Part shown: one piece after another, positions 37,997 to 49,631 of the stretch
Layout of the letters: each line of letters opens with the position of its first letter
Position numbering within the stretch: the stretch's first letter is position 1
Assembly (NCBI GenBank): GCA_905250125.1
Contig: CAJNOL010000254.1
Span: 121,015 to 185,014 of the forward strand
Direction of reading: 5' to 3'
DNA: 64,000 bases
Source: Rotaria sordida
Lineage: Eukaryota > Rotifera > Eurotatoria > Philodinida > Philodinidae
Notes under the pieces: model-generated
The model's database searches: none
What the model was told of the DNA's origin: nothing
What the model saw: the letters and a program-made list of their open reading frames with translations, nothing else
Program-made: the position numbers and the translations under genes

Positions 37997-40900
37997 TTTA
38001 CTCGATTAAGACAAACACGTAGATCATTTAAACCTTGAATTAATTGTTTTGAACTATTATTTAAATGAAGTACTTGAGATTGATCATGAATATTTGATAC
38101 AATATTTTTAATAAGATTAGTTAAATGTATTGCTGGATTAAGAAAATCTTCACATGTATAACATAAATTATATTGATATGCATATGAATCTGGTTTAATT
38201 ATACTTGAACGAATACATTGAACAATTTTTGGTATAAGATCAGCAATAATTTTACATTGTTGAATAAGTTCTTGATATGATTGATGATGTTTATGTATTA
38301 TAATTGAATTTGATGTTGCAGCAATACATTGTGTTGCATATGATGCACAATATTTTGCACATTGTTCAACACGTTTAAATATTTTACGTTTAATATGATT
38401 ACTTGTTGCCATATTTGTTGCTAAACGAAGTTCTTCAACAGATTTTTTTAATTGATATTGAAGTTGTGTATCATTTGGTTTTGTTGCACAATATTTAGCT
38501 GATTCAACCATTTTTGCTGTTGCATCAGCAAGCATTTTAGCAGTTGATAAAATTTTTTTTTGTTGATTTGTATCATCATCAACAGATTCAGCTTGTTGTC
38601 TTAATGATGAAACAAGTTGTGCAGTTGATTGTGCTAAAATTTTTGCTTGTTTAACCATTTCAGATGTATCACCAACAGATGAAAAAAGACGATCACTTGC
38701 AATTAATATTTGATCAATTGATTCATCATGATATTTTTCTTCATTTTCTTCATCAATTTCTTCAATTTCATCATGTAATATCATTCGATGTGTTAAAGAT
38801 TTTGTTTGTCCATTTGTAATAGGAGAAAATATTCTATCTGAACTTGTTGCTATATTATCTGTTACTAATTTAATATGAAGTAAAAATTCATTGAGAGCTT
38901 TACGAACTGTTCGTCCAGCTTCTTGTAATTCAGAATATGATGATTCAATAATAATAGGTGGTAAACATGATTGAAGAACAGCTTCTATTGAACGTGTTAC
39001 ATTACGAGCTGATTCAATTAATTGTTCTTGACATAAAGGACTTGACATTGTGGCTGCAACAACCTAAAAATTTATTGAAATTTTTTTTTTTCGTTTTTAT
39101 GTTACAAGATAATTTAAATAAATATAGTAGTCGCACAAAAAGTACCTAGAAATTTAATTCTTTAGTCTCATAGTTTGGTTATAAGCAGAGCAAATTAAAT
39201 TCTGATTATAGATTTTTTTTTCTTCTTCAGACGAGGATATCTCAGCATGGAAGACAAATCTCATGATGTTAGACTTCTCATCCGATAGCTTAGTGTTGTC
39301 TGTATCATCAATAAAAATTCTATATCAAACGGTTTTTGTTCGCCTGATTTATAAAGCAATCTCTACATGAAAGTGGATGAGAATTGTCGAAAAGTGATCT
39401 ATATTTAATTATTTGTCTTAAAATTTTCTTCAATGAGTGTTCTGCTCTAAGCAAGTTTTTGCTTGAAAATTTCATGATCGCAACCATCGATGGAGAAGAG
39501 ATACCTACTGACACCATCCTAGACAATAGAGGCTTTCCTGCGCTTCAAAATTACGGTAGACTGAGCACTATTTTTAGTTAAAATATCAGGCAAGAGGATT
39601 CAAGTTTTATGTACTTTTTATCCGATAGCAAGACTTCTTACAACTATAGTAGTGGACAAAAGTCTCTGCATTAAAAGATCTCAGCCAATATAAATGCTGG
39701 AAACTTAGTCAAGAGTGTAGACAAATAGACACAATTCTACTTTAATGGCTTAAGTACAAAGAGAATTATGATGGATGACATCTTGTCTTTTTTTGCATTA
39801 AGCTGTTTAATCTGAAAAGAACTGCTATGATCACTATTTGCATAGAATGTACTATCCATCATAATTATCTTTCTACTTAAGCAATCGAAGTAGAATTGTG
39901 TTTCTGCCCTACACTTTTGATGAAGTACAGATACATAACTTTTTTGAAATCTCTAGTGAGAAGACTTTGATCTACTATTATAAATAAATATTTCAACTAA
40001 CTTTAGTACAAGCAACTAATTGTGATGTAGCTAATGCACATTGTGTAGCCGTTGAAATAATTTCATTAACAATTTGTTGTTCTTGTATATTACTTGCAAT
40101 ATCTTTTGCTTTAAGTATATATAATGCTGTTGTATTAGCAACAGATTTTGATAATGATAATAATTTATCTTGATATTCAATTGAATAATTAAAATTATTT
40201 GTTAAATATCGAATAAGATCTTGATTAATTTCACCAAGATGACTTGCTGTTAAAAGAACATTTTGTCTTGTTGTTGAATCATAATTATTTTCAAATAATG
40301 TTTTTATACATATTAATAAATCATTAAATGTTATACATAAACGATGTATTTGATCAAATAAATTTGTTTTATCATTAATTATATTCATATAAATATTTAT
40401 TTCTTTAGAAAATTCATTTATATTATCTGTTATTGTTGTTATAGCTGTATTTAAAGAATGATTATAATCAATATAATTTCGACGATGATTATTATTTATA
40501 TCAGATGTTAAAATAATAATATGTGCTGTTGAAGCATTTATTATTGATAATTTATTAGCTAATAATTGACGACTTACATCAAGACGATTTTCAATTGAAT
40601 ATTGATGTTGATGATCCTTAAGAGAGAAAGAATAATCATAGCAGAAAAAGAAAAAACTAGAAAAGCTATTAGTACAATCCCTACAGAATTAAAATATGAA
40701 ATCTTATACAGTTGTTATTGCTCATCATAAGAAAATTGTTCTATTCTATCTATTTTGAGACACATGTCTTTACTTTCTCTAGATATGCAATAAGGAAATA
40801 GTTCATATATATATATATTAATAACATCTGACACAATCTTTGATGTTTCTATGGTTATATCAGTGATAAGCTGTTTTCAATGTATCTATGATAGTCTGCA

Positions 40901-43900
40901 GAAGTGCAAATTTTTACTGAATATACTTCAATACTTTATTTTTTTAGTTTGTATTTGACAAAAAAAAAAACTATGAAAACAAACCATCATAGATGATAAT
41001 GATTGAGTTTGTTGAGTATGTTCTATTTGTAATTCACGTGCTAATTGTGTTTGAACTGTATTAATAATATTTCGAGCATTTTCAATTGTTGAAAAAAGCA
41101 TTATACTATCATTACTATGATGATTATTAGATAATAATTTTGGTTGTTCCTATATTAAGAAAAAATTTGAAAAAATAAATAAGAATTTTTTATTTTACAT
41201 GAATTTGTGAAGGAATATAATCTTGTTGTTGTTGTTTTAGTTGTTGTTGTTGATGATGATCATCAGAATGGTTTGCACTATCTTAAAGAAAACAAAAAAA
41301 AATGCATTCATTATTAAGATCAAAAATTATAGAAATACATATTAAATTTATTTAAGTTATTCTATATAAGAGGAGCGAGTCAGGTTTGCAAAAATCAAAC
41401 AATCGTTCTATCTATTACAATATAATCGATACTATTGCTTGTTGAAAAAAATCAATAGACAAAAAAAAAAAATCTTTGTATCTTACATATTTACGATCAT
41501 TGTAATCTCTTGTCTGATTCATCGACTGTAACAGTCAGATATGGTTGTCACACTTTGTCGGAAGAATGAATAGAACTTTTTTTGATATAACAAATATTTA
41601 TCGAAAGATTTATTATATACTCTATTAAATGAACACATGCTGAAATCTCTATTTACGGTCTACTTCATGTTCAGAAAAGTCATCTAAACGATAAGCACGA
41701 AGAAAGTTAAGTGTGCAAAAAGAAATGAAGGTAAATATGACGTCTATTGAAAGATCAATAAATGTATATGAGTGTGGGTGTTAGTTTTCTCTCTTCATCA
41801 CCACCCACATTCTTACCATCTATCTCTGATAAGTATTTAGTGAAAAGTTAGTGATATTGAGATATATACTTAAATACATTATATTACTCATCATACACCG
41901 TTATGAGAGTTTGCAAAAGTAGATGTGAAAGAACTCAATCGACATAGGAAGTACGACTTCTCTGATTTGTCTTTACTATTCTGCTCGATTTTCATAGGTT
42001 GAAAGTACACGAGTCATAAAAAAAATGTCGTTATGATTGTCTGATCAAAAACAAAATAAAAGCAATTGATTGATAAATCAATTTCTATTGAATAAATAAC
42101 TTCTTTTTTTTTTTTATTTAATGAAGAAACAATATTACTTTAGTACTTTTTTTTACATTATTTTAAAAATGAATTAGTTAGAGAAAAGAAAAGTATGATT
42201 AAATAGTATACCTGAAAATGTTCCACGAAGTAATGGTGCTGAATAAACATTTTTTTGATGTACATGATCAAATGCTGGACGATTTGGTTCAATAATTGTT
42301 GCTCTAAGAATAAAATTAATAATACTTTTGAAAGGATCCGTCGAGATAAGTGATCGATCTTGAACCAGTTGCAGCACATTAAATGGTATATAAGAAATTA
42401 AATTTTCCTCAAATTTTAATGTGCTGTGGGTTTCTACATTAGTTATAATCTATGAGGAATAAAGATGGTAATCATAGACATTGTGCTCTTCAGTTTTTAA
42501 TAATCAATAATTTCCATTATTGCTTTCTTTATACCGAAAAAAGGGTCTCTTTTCTTATGTCTAAATGGTTATGGTTTGATTACTTAATATTTCATTATGT
42601 TCAAGTCTGTGTTACAGAACAAGTGAGTACAAATATGAAACTTTTTCAAAAATTACACACTATTGAGTTTTAAATGTTGCATAGATAAGATCTTTCGGAA
42701 TAGCATGGACGCATTGTCATCTTGCAAGATTGTCTCCTAGAATAGTCTGTTTTTCTATATGCAGAGGCTGCTATATTAACGATATTTAATAATACTCAAT
42801 GGTCTTATTAAAAATTTTTATATATCAATAATCAACATAGCATGCCTGATGAACTAATATAAATAACTCCTTTTATCAATGGAAAAGTTCTTTTTGACCT
42901 CTGAATCCGTGGAGAGAGTGCGGAAATACAAAAAAAAAAAGTTATTTTTGAATTGAACATAAGATAATAATAGATTCTTCTTGAGTTACATGTATAAATC
43001 AAATCTGAATACTCGGAATAAAAATTTGACAAATGAAATAATAAAAATAACAGATCTTCTTCGTGCAAATCTATTTTCATATCTTCTCCAGGAATGTGAA
43101 GGTCAAAATTTTTTTCCTACTGTAAAGACTATTAAAATATCGTTAATATATTAGCCCGTGCATATAGAAAAATAGGCTATTCTAAGAGACAATCTTGTAA
43201 GTTGACAATAAATCCCTATTGCTTTAAAAGAGACTACCTGTGAAACATGTAGCGCACGATAGAGTGCAATTTTTGAGGAAATTCATGTTGGTAAGCACTT
43301 GTTCTGTGACACACGCAGTTGAACACAAGGGAATATTAAATAGCCAAGGCATAACCTAGACCTGAGAAAAGAAACCTTTTTTAGGTATGAAGAAAGCAAC
43401 AAGGAAAAACTATTGTTTATTGAAAATTGAAGAACAACTATAATTATATCGAATTGAGTTTAAAAACTACATTTGTATAAGTTTATCTTAAGGATTTATA
43501 AAATTTGATTTCTCATATACTATTCGATGCACCACAAATTCTTCTACAAAACTATATATATATTATCCTGATTCAAGATAGGTCACTAAATCCGATAGAG
43601 TTTTTTTTTTTAAATAAAAATCTTACTTTCCAGGTGCAATAATATCTTCAATCATAGTTGCTTCTTCATCAATAATATTATCTCCAACTGTTTTATCTTC
43701 TCGATCTTTTCTCTAAAAAAAAATCAATCATTATATTTTTTTTTTTAATATATAGAAATTAATGAAGAAAAAAAACCTTTTTTAAAACAATATCAATATA
43801 ACCAGCAATTAATTGTGATATTTGTTGACCTTCATTTGTTTGCACTGAATAATAAGCACTTGCATAATCACCAAAATCCTATTAAGAACAAAAAATAAAA

Positions 43901-46895
43901 AAATAAAAGAACACATGTATTCAATTATTTTCTTGTAAAATCTTTTTTTTTTTGTCTATACAAGTGTAAATGTATTTGGTGATGCTGTCCATCGTTTAAC
44001 ATGTGTCAATGGCCATACTTGAATAAACTATATATATATATATAATAAAGTATTTAAATCTAAGTAATACAAAAAAAGAAAAATCTCTCACATCTTTTGT
44101 TCTTTCATCAACACGAACAATTGATTCTTTAGTAACACCAAGAAGACGTGGTACAAGTTTATTTTTCCCAGACATTTTTTCCTAATTAAATTTATAATAA
44201 ATTATTTGTTGAACATTATTTCTTTTTTTTTATTTTGTTTTTATTTTAATTACTTTTACAAGAAAAAATGTAACACCATAAGTTCGTAATGAACGACATA
44301 ATTGTGTATATTTAGCTTTTCCATCGAGTTCGGATATACCAATATGTTTTTTATGTTCCTTTAAAAATTTAAAAATAAATGAATAATTAAAATAGATAAG
44401 ATAATTTTTATTATAAAACTTACTAAGAAAATTTTTTTTTCAACATTTTTTGATTTTGCATATTCTTTTGGTAAAAAATCTCGTATACTAAAAGTATAAA
44501 TATAAATCAAGAGATAAAAATACTAATATAATATTTTATTTCGGAAATGTCAATAAACAATATTGAACTGATGACAGCATACATAATGTACGAGACTGAA
44601 ACTAAACCTTTCTTTTTCGGAAGATAAAAATAGATGAAAAAAGAAAAGCATCATCAGGATCCTTCGTACGTCGTCATACTGGATCAAATCAAACCTCGAT
44701 CAATTTTATTTTAGTGTTACACATTAGAGCGAGTCTTATCTCATTAAACACATTTTAGTGAAAGAAGGATTAAGAGAAGTTGTATTGGTTCATATAATTC
44801 TCAGAGACGTTAGCCATTCCGCTAGCGAGGAAACCTCACCAGGTGGCCGCTTTTGATTTCAACGAATTTTTTGTCTATAGATACCACATAATGTTCTAAT
44901 AAAAAACCCCTAAAAAAAGCGTTTAAATTTCCTATTGAGACTTAACGTAGCTATTAAATTTTTAATATGTCTATTTACTAGAGATCTTCTGTAAGACTAT
45001 GGGTTTTTGGAAATATTGTGTCTTTGAATCATATCGCCATTTTGAAGGTCTCATACACAGCAGTTTGTATATAGAGATATGAACCTTCAGCATAGCAATA
45101 GTTTCAAGATAAAATTCAGAAAATACAATTTTTCCGAAAATCTGAGATTCTACAGAGTTCTCTAGCAAGTAGATAAATTGAAAGTTCAGTATCTCCGCCA
45201 AGACTCCATAAGAACTCACATCCTTTCAAATTTTTCATTAGAATACTATGTAGTTTCTATAGACAAAATATTATTGAAATCGAAAGGGGACATCTGCAAA
45301 GATGTCCTCGCAATCGAATATTTTGCTCATTATTAGAATAGTGGCGTAACCAGAAGATCATGGGTGGTAGGGCAGTGTCCTGTGACTTTAGAGGACAACT
45401 ATGAAATATAATGTCAATGATGGTAATTACTACGTTTTTCTTTCTTCCGTTGATAGGGCGGTGCCTGAACTAGCTCACGCATAGTTACGTCACTAGGTTC
45501 AAGACGTTGACAATTTTAAGATGAGATGCTAGTTTTTCATTTGAAAAAAATATATCAAAATCGATCTATAACGAAGATTAGAATTTAGTTTTATTCGCTT
45601 CAGTAAGCTATACACTTTTTTGTTTTATAATATATTCTTTGATAAAAAAAGCAATGTTTAATAATATATGTTTAATAAATTTTTCTATATCTTTCTTACT
45701 CAATAATTCCTGGTTTATGTTTTGATTCTTCATGATCTCCAAATTGTATTTGACATTGTAAACCAGAAAATTGAATAGCTTCATCATAAGTTACTGGATG
45801 TGTTCCATCGATAATTGCATTTCGACACTAGTAAATGATAATAAAAGAAAAAAAAAAAAAAATTTTTTTTTTGTCTGTTTTTTATTTTAATTATTTTTTT
45901 CATACTTGAACATAGAGTAAATTAAGTTGTACAGGATCACGTTGATCAATATTAGTATCAGAAAAAAAATATTTTCGTCGTAAAACGACAGTATTGTGTT
46001 CATCTATATTCTGTTGACGAAGCGTTTTTGATTGATCAAGCCATAAAGCTAAAATAGTTAAATTACAAAACAATATAATTAAAGTTTATATTTAACAAAT
46101 TTACTATCATCATCTGTATGACATTTTTTTCGTAATTCTTCCATTTTTTTATCTGTTCGTTGTAATGATCGATCCTAGAATTAAAAACAAAAACAAATGA
46201 TGTTAATCAAAAATTTTTTTTATTAAATATAAATTCAAATTACTCGAAGAAGAGTTGCTGTTTTTGTAGTATTAATACAATCATAAGAATCAAGATCATA
46301 AACTAATGAATATTCATCATAATTAGCAATACCAAATTTCGTACATATATAAACCATTAATTGTGCAACAATTAATGAATCATCAATAAGAATTGTTTTA
46401 ACAGTACCATCAAGTAAACGAATTTTAAGTGGACAATATCGATTCTTATATTCAACATGATCCTATAAAAGAAAAAGAAAAGTACAAACACTCAAAAGAT
46501 TTCAAGATGTTTTCTTTGTAATCATACTTCATTTTTTAAAACATAATAATTCAAAGTCTTTGTTGGATCAAGCCAATAGCTTCTCGATGACTGTTGAGTA
46601 TCATTAATAAAAAGCCCATATTCTGATGCTAAAAGAAAATATTTAAAAACAAAAAAAAATTTTTTTTTTCTTATAAAAGAAAGACAAAAATTAAATATTT
46701 TTTCCTACGATCATGATCAATTGTCATTAGTAAATGTTGTTGAATATTATAACATATATCACTAATTAACATTTGAACATCAAATTGCATTGAATGAACA
46801 ATATTATCATGTGGAATATGTATATTTAATGTAATCATATGTTCACTAGTATGATTATTTCCATTCATTATTGTTGAATTATTATTTTTTATCAT
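24589..46895 (-). CDS. TLN: Talin, integrin-actin adaptor, 36 coding exons
   Basis: Coding exons, 5' to 3': 46709-46895, 46528-46628, 46244-46462, 46105-46174, 45906-46048, 45700-45827, 44424-44487, 44254-44358, 44092-44181, 43962-44027, 43777-43878, 43627-43712, 42212-42303, 41199-41281, 40985-41149, 40002-40616, 38002-39063, 37790-37924, 37654-37737, 36896-37581, 36485-36806, 36276-36419, 34946-35107, 34726-34866, 34474-34655, 34282-34405, 31933-32682, 31766-31861, 31506-31703, 29785-30156, 29388-29715, 27955-28079, 26366-26491, 25332-25358, 25075-25134, 24589-25023. The sum is 7,875 nt, 2,624 residues (vertebrate talin about 2,540). The FERM head spans about residues 20-450 (RYCPLKIRLLDGTVKTI, DPVQLNLLYVQ, KNKLVPRLLGVT, GQQISQLIAGYIDIVLKK), then a Q/H-rich linker to about 567, then the helical rod (MSSPLCQEQLIESARN, ILADATAKMVESAK) and the C-terminal actin-binding THATCH module from about 2260. 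Talin links integrin tails to F-actin and vinculin. Met 46838 aligns with the usual talin start; I give the upstream ATG in the same frame. Confidence 0.95.
25332..25358 (-). other. Talin micro-exon of 27 nt
   Basis: Between exon 33 (ends ...LVDQGK) and exon 35 (LSSKLNSDINGQWSQGLISA) a cag acceptor and a gtacg donor frame nine codons, SRMVIDSNM, in phase. Without it the two flanking exons also join in frame, so it may be optional. It lies where vertebrate talins have a variable loop before the conserved GQWSQGLISA. Confidence 0.55.
26637..26765. mobile_element. Hairpin MITE with perfect 22-bp terminal inverted repeats
   Basis: The arms 26646-26667 and 26735-26756 are exact inverse copies (core AGCTCGTGTGATCAAGGTT), extending outward a further 7-8 bases with one mismatch. 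The short A+T spacer has no coding frame. It lies in the talin intron at 26492-27954. The perfect arms suggest recent insertion or activity. Confidence 0.75.
28470..28620 (-). repeat. Dispersed repeat R3, copy in a talin intron
   Basis: Carries TAAGATCATACAAGAATTGT and ATCGTACAAGATCTTGTAA, themselves partly palindromic. The inverse of this block recurs at 60060-60200, and a looser relative lies at 60620-60790. Confidence 0.55.
31081..31253. repeat. Foldback element in a talin intron
   Basis: GTCTGAATAAAATAAGAG ... TTTCCTACGGC ... TTATAAGCATCACAAA at the left is matched by the inverse of TTTGTGAAGCTTATAA ... GGCCATAGGAAATGTAG ... ATATTCAGAC at the right. It sits in the 1.35-kb intron 30157-31505. 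Confidence 0.55.
32740..32830 (+). repeat. Dispersed repeat R1, partial copy 4, in a talin intron
   Basis: AGAATGAAACAATCTTCTTG, then GTTATATCATGTTTTAATTC and GAGATTGCTGTTAAC follow the same order as 578-660 of copy 1. Confidence 0.5.
34921..34944. repeat. (TA)n microsatellite at a talin donor site
   Basis: Twelve TA units abut the splice donor of the talin exon 34946-35107 (minus-strand donor gtatatata). Length change here could affect splicing; that is inference. Confidence 0.6.
35385..35800. repeat. Dispersed repeat R2, copy 2, in a talin intron
   Basis: Resembles 10085-10460 over several blocks, including AATGTGGAACTCAC, TTGATCAATTCATGC and TCATCCTTGATATCTTAAAT. Sits in the 1.17-kb intron 35108-36275. 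Confidence 0.5.
39704..39926. repeat. Foldback element, 223 bp, in a talin intron
   Basis: AAGAGTGTAGACAAATAGAC, then ACACAATTCTACTTTAATGG and AATTATGATGGATGACA at the left match the inverse of the right side almost base for base (ACACAATTCTACTTCGATTG, AATTATGATGGATAGTACA). Sits in the intron 39064-40001. Confidence 0.7.
40665..40945 (-). repeat. Dispersed repeat R1, copy 5, in a talin intron
   Basis: The inverse reads AGTATTGAAGTATATTCAGT, AAAATTTGCACTTCTGCAG, ATCAAAGATTGTGTCAGATG and TAGAATAGAACAATTTTCTT, in the same order as copy 1. Confidence 0.65.
41769..41815. repeat. Telomere-like inverted repeat, hairpin 2, in a talin intron
   Basis: GAGTGTGGGTGT, the spacer TAGTTTTCTCTCTTCATCA, then CCACCCACATTCTTA. 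The spacer resembles those of hairpins 1 and 3. Confidence 0.65.
42500..43425. repeat. Long foldback element, about 0.93 kb, in a talin intron
   Basis: Arms of about 290 bp (42500-42793 and 43130-43425) are inverted and align almost without gaps: CAAGATTGTCTCCTAGAATA against CAAGATTGTCTCTTAGAATA, GTTACAGAACAAGTGAGTAC against GTCACAGAACAAGTGCTTAC, and TTCTTATGTCTAAATGGTTA against TTCTCAGGTCTAGGTTATG. The frames at 42452-42673 (+) and 42832-43080 (-) lie within it and are not exons. No transposase. Confidence 0.75.
44845..45295. repeat. Foldback element in a talin intron
   Basis: CTTTTGATTTCAACGAATTT and TTTGTCTATAGATACCACAT at the left are inverse to the right end near 45231-45292 (TTTCGATTTCAATAATATTT, TTTGTCTATAGAAACTACAT). 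The frame 44971-45219 (-) is inside it. Confidence 0.6.
45339..45495. repeat. Small MITE, 157 bp, in a talin intron
   Basis: Begins TAGTGGCGTAACCAGAAG and ends with the inverse of TAGTGACGTAACTATGCG. TAGTGGCGTAAC-type ends are common in small hAT- or PIF-like elements. Inner GGTAGGGCAGTG / GATAGGGCGGTGCC are direct, not inverted. The superfamily is uncertain. Confidence 0.5.
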
Positions 46896-47723
46896 TATTC
46901 TATTATTATTATATATTCGATGATGATAGTTTTGCTGTTCGTTATTTTGAGTTGTTTGTTCGTAAACATACTTCTAAAAAGAGGCAAAAACAAAATTGAT
47001 AAAAGAAGAAATTGAATCCTTTATTCAAAGAATGTTTTTAGAAGTGAAAAACACAAAACAAACGAACTTTGATGATTATTACTTTTACTATTCTTTCAGG
47101 AAATCTTTTTTTGATTGTAAATGAATAAGAAAAGAAAAGAACAAATCAATGCGCATACAACGCCTTCGACTAACAGCAAACATAGTGAGTGTGTGTGTGT
47201 GTGTGGCCCCTGTTATGTGGTGTTCAATGGTTCAGAGGAAAAGAAAGAAAAACGAAGAAAAAAAAAAACTGTTCTCTTTTCTTTCTGCCTGTCCTGTCCA
47301 GTCAACAATGAACTTCTTGTTTTTCTTTCTCTCGTTCTTTTTCTGCTCTTTAGTATACTTAACCAAGTAATGACTATTACAATAGTTGTAGTTAGATGAC
47401 GAGATATAAATGGCACTCGTATGCGTACACGACGCAACAGGCGTTTAGTGCATGTCTACGATTGTACAAATGATAACGATCGTTTCTTAATGAACAATTC
47501 TCATTTCTTTTAGCGGATTGATTCCTGCTGAAACAACACTGTCCTTGACTTCTATTTGCATTCATTTTTCTTCTCCGTCTTTCTCTCTCTCTCTGTCTTT
47601 ACAAAAGACCAGTAGATAAATGATTAATTGACATTTAACAATCAATAACAATATTAAACTTTAGTAGAAAGCAAAAAAAAAAAAGAAAAGAAATGGAAAC
47701 AGTAATAACAAATGAGAAATATT
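46896..47723. other. Talin upstream region / TAF1A-like 3' flank
   Basis: Up to about 46974 the talin frame stays open upstream of the chosen ATG, back to an acceptor-like tttttag, so a further 5' exon is possible. Beyond lies a mixed, slightly less A+T-rich stretch with a (TG)n run near 47194-47208 and a (CT)n run near 47580. The frames at 47121-47437 on both strands are low complexity and rejected. Confidence 0.45.
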
Positions 47724-49175
47724 TTAATCGCTAGCAGTCAAATATTGATGTAATATATCGGCTTGTTCATGTTGATCATTATTTAACCATTTTTCACGTA
47801 TATGTAATCTTATTTGTTCATTATCAATTAATATATAAGCAATCATTGCTTTATCATAATGATTTTTATTAAAAGTATTAAAATGAAATTTTTTCCATAT
47901 ATTTTTTCTTATTATCCAATTATCTTTAATACATTGTATAATATTTTTATTATTAATATCAAATAAAAAGACATTTTTTAATAATAAATTCCATGCTTGA
48001 TAATCATTTTTATTTTTATTATAATCTAAATAATCAAATAATCGATCAAATATTTCAATTGAATTATTTATTTCTTGACAATAAATTAATACATATGGTG
48101 ATGAACTTGGATCTAAATCAATTAAATTTTTTAAATAATTTATATTTAAATTAAACCAATAATTATATTTATATGCATTTATATATGTATGATGTTGTTC
48201 AATATATAATTCTAATATAGAATGAATTTGTTCAATATTTGTTTCTGTTATATAAAGAAAATAAAGATATTTTAATAGATATATATCATAATTATCAAAA
48301 TATTCATTTGATAAAAATTGTATTTCATGAAAATTAGTTGTTAATTTAAATGTCCATAATTCTAAATCACGTTCATTATCTAAAGATATTTTAATTTTAT
48401 TTATAAATGGATTAATTATTGTTTGAATTAATGAATAATTATTTAACCATTGTCTATAATCATATAAAAAATGTAAATTTATTAATAATAATTGTTCAAA
48501 TTTTGGATTAAATTTTTCAATATATGTTACATGTTTACATCGACCTGAATTAAATGGTTGTGGAAGATTTTTATAACGTGTTTCAATATCATTATATAAA
48601 AATATTGTTTGAGGATTTATTAAATATAAACATAAATATGAATAAAATGTTTGTGTACGATTTATTGTTGGTGAATGAAATAATATTTCAAAAATTTGTG
48701 GTAATAAATTTAAATTTATTTGATTATCTATATGAAAATTTTCAATTAAATAACGAAATATAAATTGCCAATAAAGACGTATATATGAACGACAAAATGA
48801 TGATTGTAAAAGATATTTTAAATAATAAAGTATATTTGTCCATTGATGTTTCATTGCATAATGACGAAGTATTAATAATAATGAACGTATTTGATCATCA
48901 TGATTTATTGTTATTAATTGTTCAAGACGTGTTAAAACTTTTCCATTTGAATACATACGTTTTGATGATATTAAACCTGTATATATATCAGATTGATATC
49001 GACCAGAAATTTTCGTTCGACATGGAATTTGATTTGAAGAAGAAAATAAATCAATATCATTATTATTCTCTAGTGGAGTTAGTTCTGATAATAATGATGA
49101 TGATGATGATGATGACGATGATGAACGATGTAGACGTTTTGTCATGATATCTATAATGGGTGATCTCTCAAACAT
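47724..49175 (-). CDS. TAF1A: TAF1A-like subunit of the RNA polymerase I factor SL1
   Basis: A single-exon frame of 483 residues. I recognise two stretches typical of TAF1A (TAFI48): YAMKHQWTNILYYLKYLLQ near residues 106-124, matching the family's KHQW motif in the first helical repeats, and NWIIRKNIWKKFHF at 419-432, matching the C-terminal W..RK..W..FHF signature. In between the protein is a series of helical repeats rich in aromatic residues, with a length close to human TAF1A (450). TAF1A is part of the SL1/TIF-IB complex that recruits RNA polymerase I to rDNA promoters in the nucleolus. Near the N-terminus (residues 18-27) is a run of ten Ser. An alternative start is Met 11 (MTKRLHR). 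Overall similarity is low, so the family call rests mainly on these motifs and the length. It lies between the RNA ligase and talin genes, all on one strand but far enough apart to be separate. Confidence 0.7.
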   Translation of the reverse strand: MFERSPIIDIMTKRLHRSSSSSSSSSSLLSELTPLENNNDIDLFSSSNQIPCRTKISGRYQSDIYTGLISSKRMYSNGKVLTRLEQLITINHDDQIRSLLLILRHYAMKHQWTNILYYLKYLLQSSFCRSYIRLYWQFIFRYLIENFHIDNQINLNLLPQIFEILFHSPTINRTQTFYSYLCLYLINPQTIFLYNDIETRYKNLPQPFNSGRCKHVTYIEKFNPKFEQLLLINLHFLYDYRQWLNNYSLIQTIINPFINKIKISLDNERDLELWTFKLTTNFHEIQFLSNEYFDNYDIYLLKYLYFLYITETNIEQIHSILELYIEQHHTYINAYKYNYWFNLNINYLKNLIDLDPSSSPYVLIYCQEINNSIEIFDRLFDYLDYNKNKNDYQAWNLLLKNVFLFDINNKNIIQCIKDNWIIRKNIWKKFHFNTFNKNHYDKAMIAYILIDNEQIRLHIREKWLNNDQHEQADILHQYLTASD

Positions 49176-49631
49176 ACATGCAAATTCATCATTAAATTAT
49201 TTCTTTCTCCTCGTGCAATATAAAAGCTTTATAATTTTTGGAGAAATCTTACCTCTTTAATAATTTCTCGATGGAAAATCATTGGAATTTATATGAAAAA
49301 AGATAGACGTGAATGTATAAAACTGAGAATCAATGTGAAATAATAAACATAATAATAATAACAAAAGATAGACAAAGAAATATATTTGCTCGATAGTAAG
49401 AAGAGAACTATTGTAATAGTGTTACTGATTAATATTCATGTTTGTATTACTAAAGACAAATTCATTCTTCTTTTCTTTTTTTTTCTTTCATTCTCTCGTC
49501 AAAGTCAAACATTTCTACACATGCTCTCTTTGTTCATCTGTAAATAGACTAAAGAAACAAAAAAACAATCAACTATCTTTCATCGACAATATGGTAAACA
49601 TAAACAATAAAAGACAAAAAGAAAAACATGA
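49176..49631. other. Short intergenic, TAF1A upstream / RNA ligase 3' flank
   Basis: About 450 bp of A+T-rich sequence with no coding signal. The start of the TAF1A-like gene and its promoter must lie here. Confidence 0.5.

Noticed and set aside
42832-43080. Minus-strand 82-codon frame in a talin intron
   Set aside because: Lies in the loop and arm of the 42500-43425 foldback; the talin exons on both sides join in frame without it.
48554-49147. Plus-strand frames inside the TAF1A-like gene
   Set aside because: Antisense shadows of the minus-strand coding frame, made of hydrophobic low-complexity residues.
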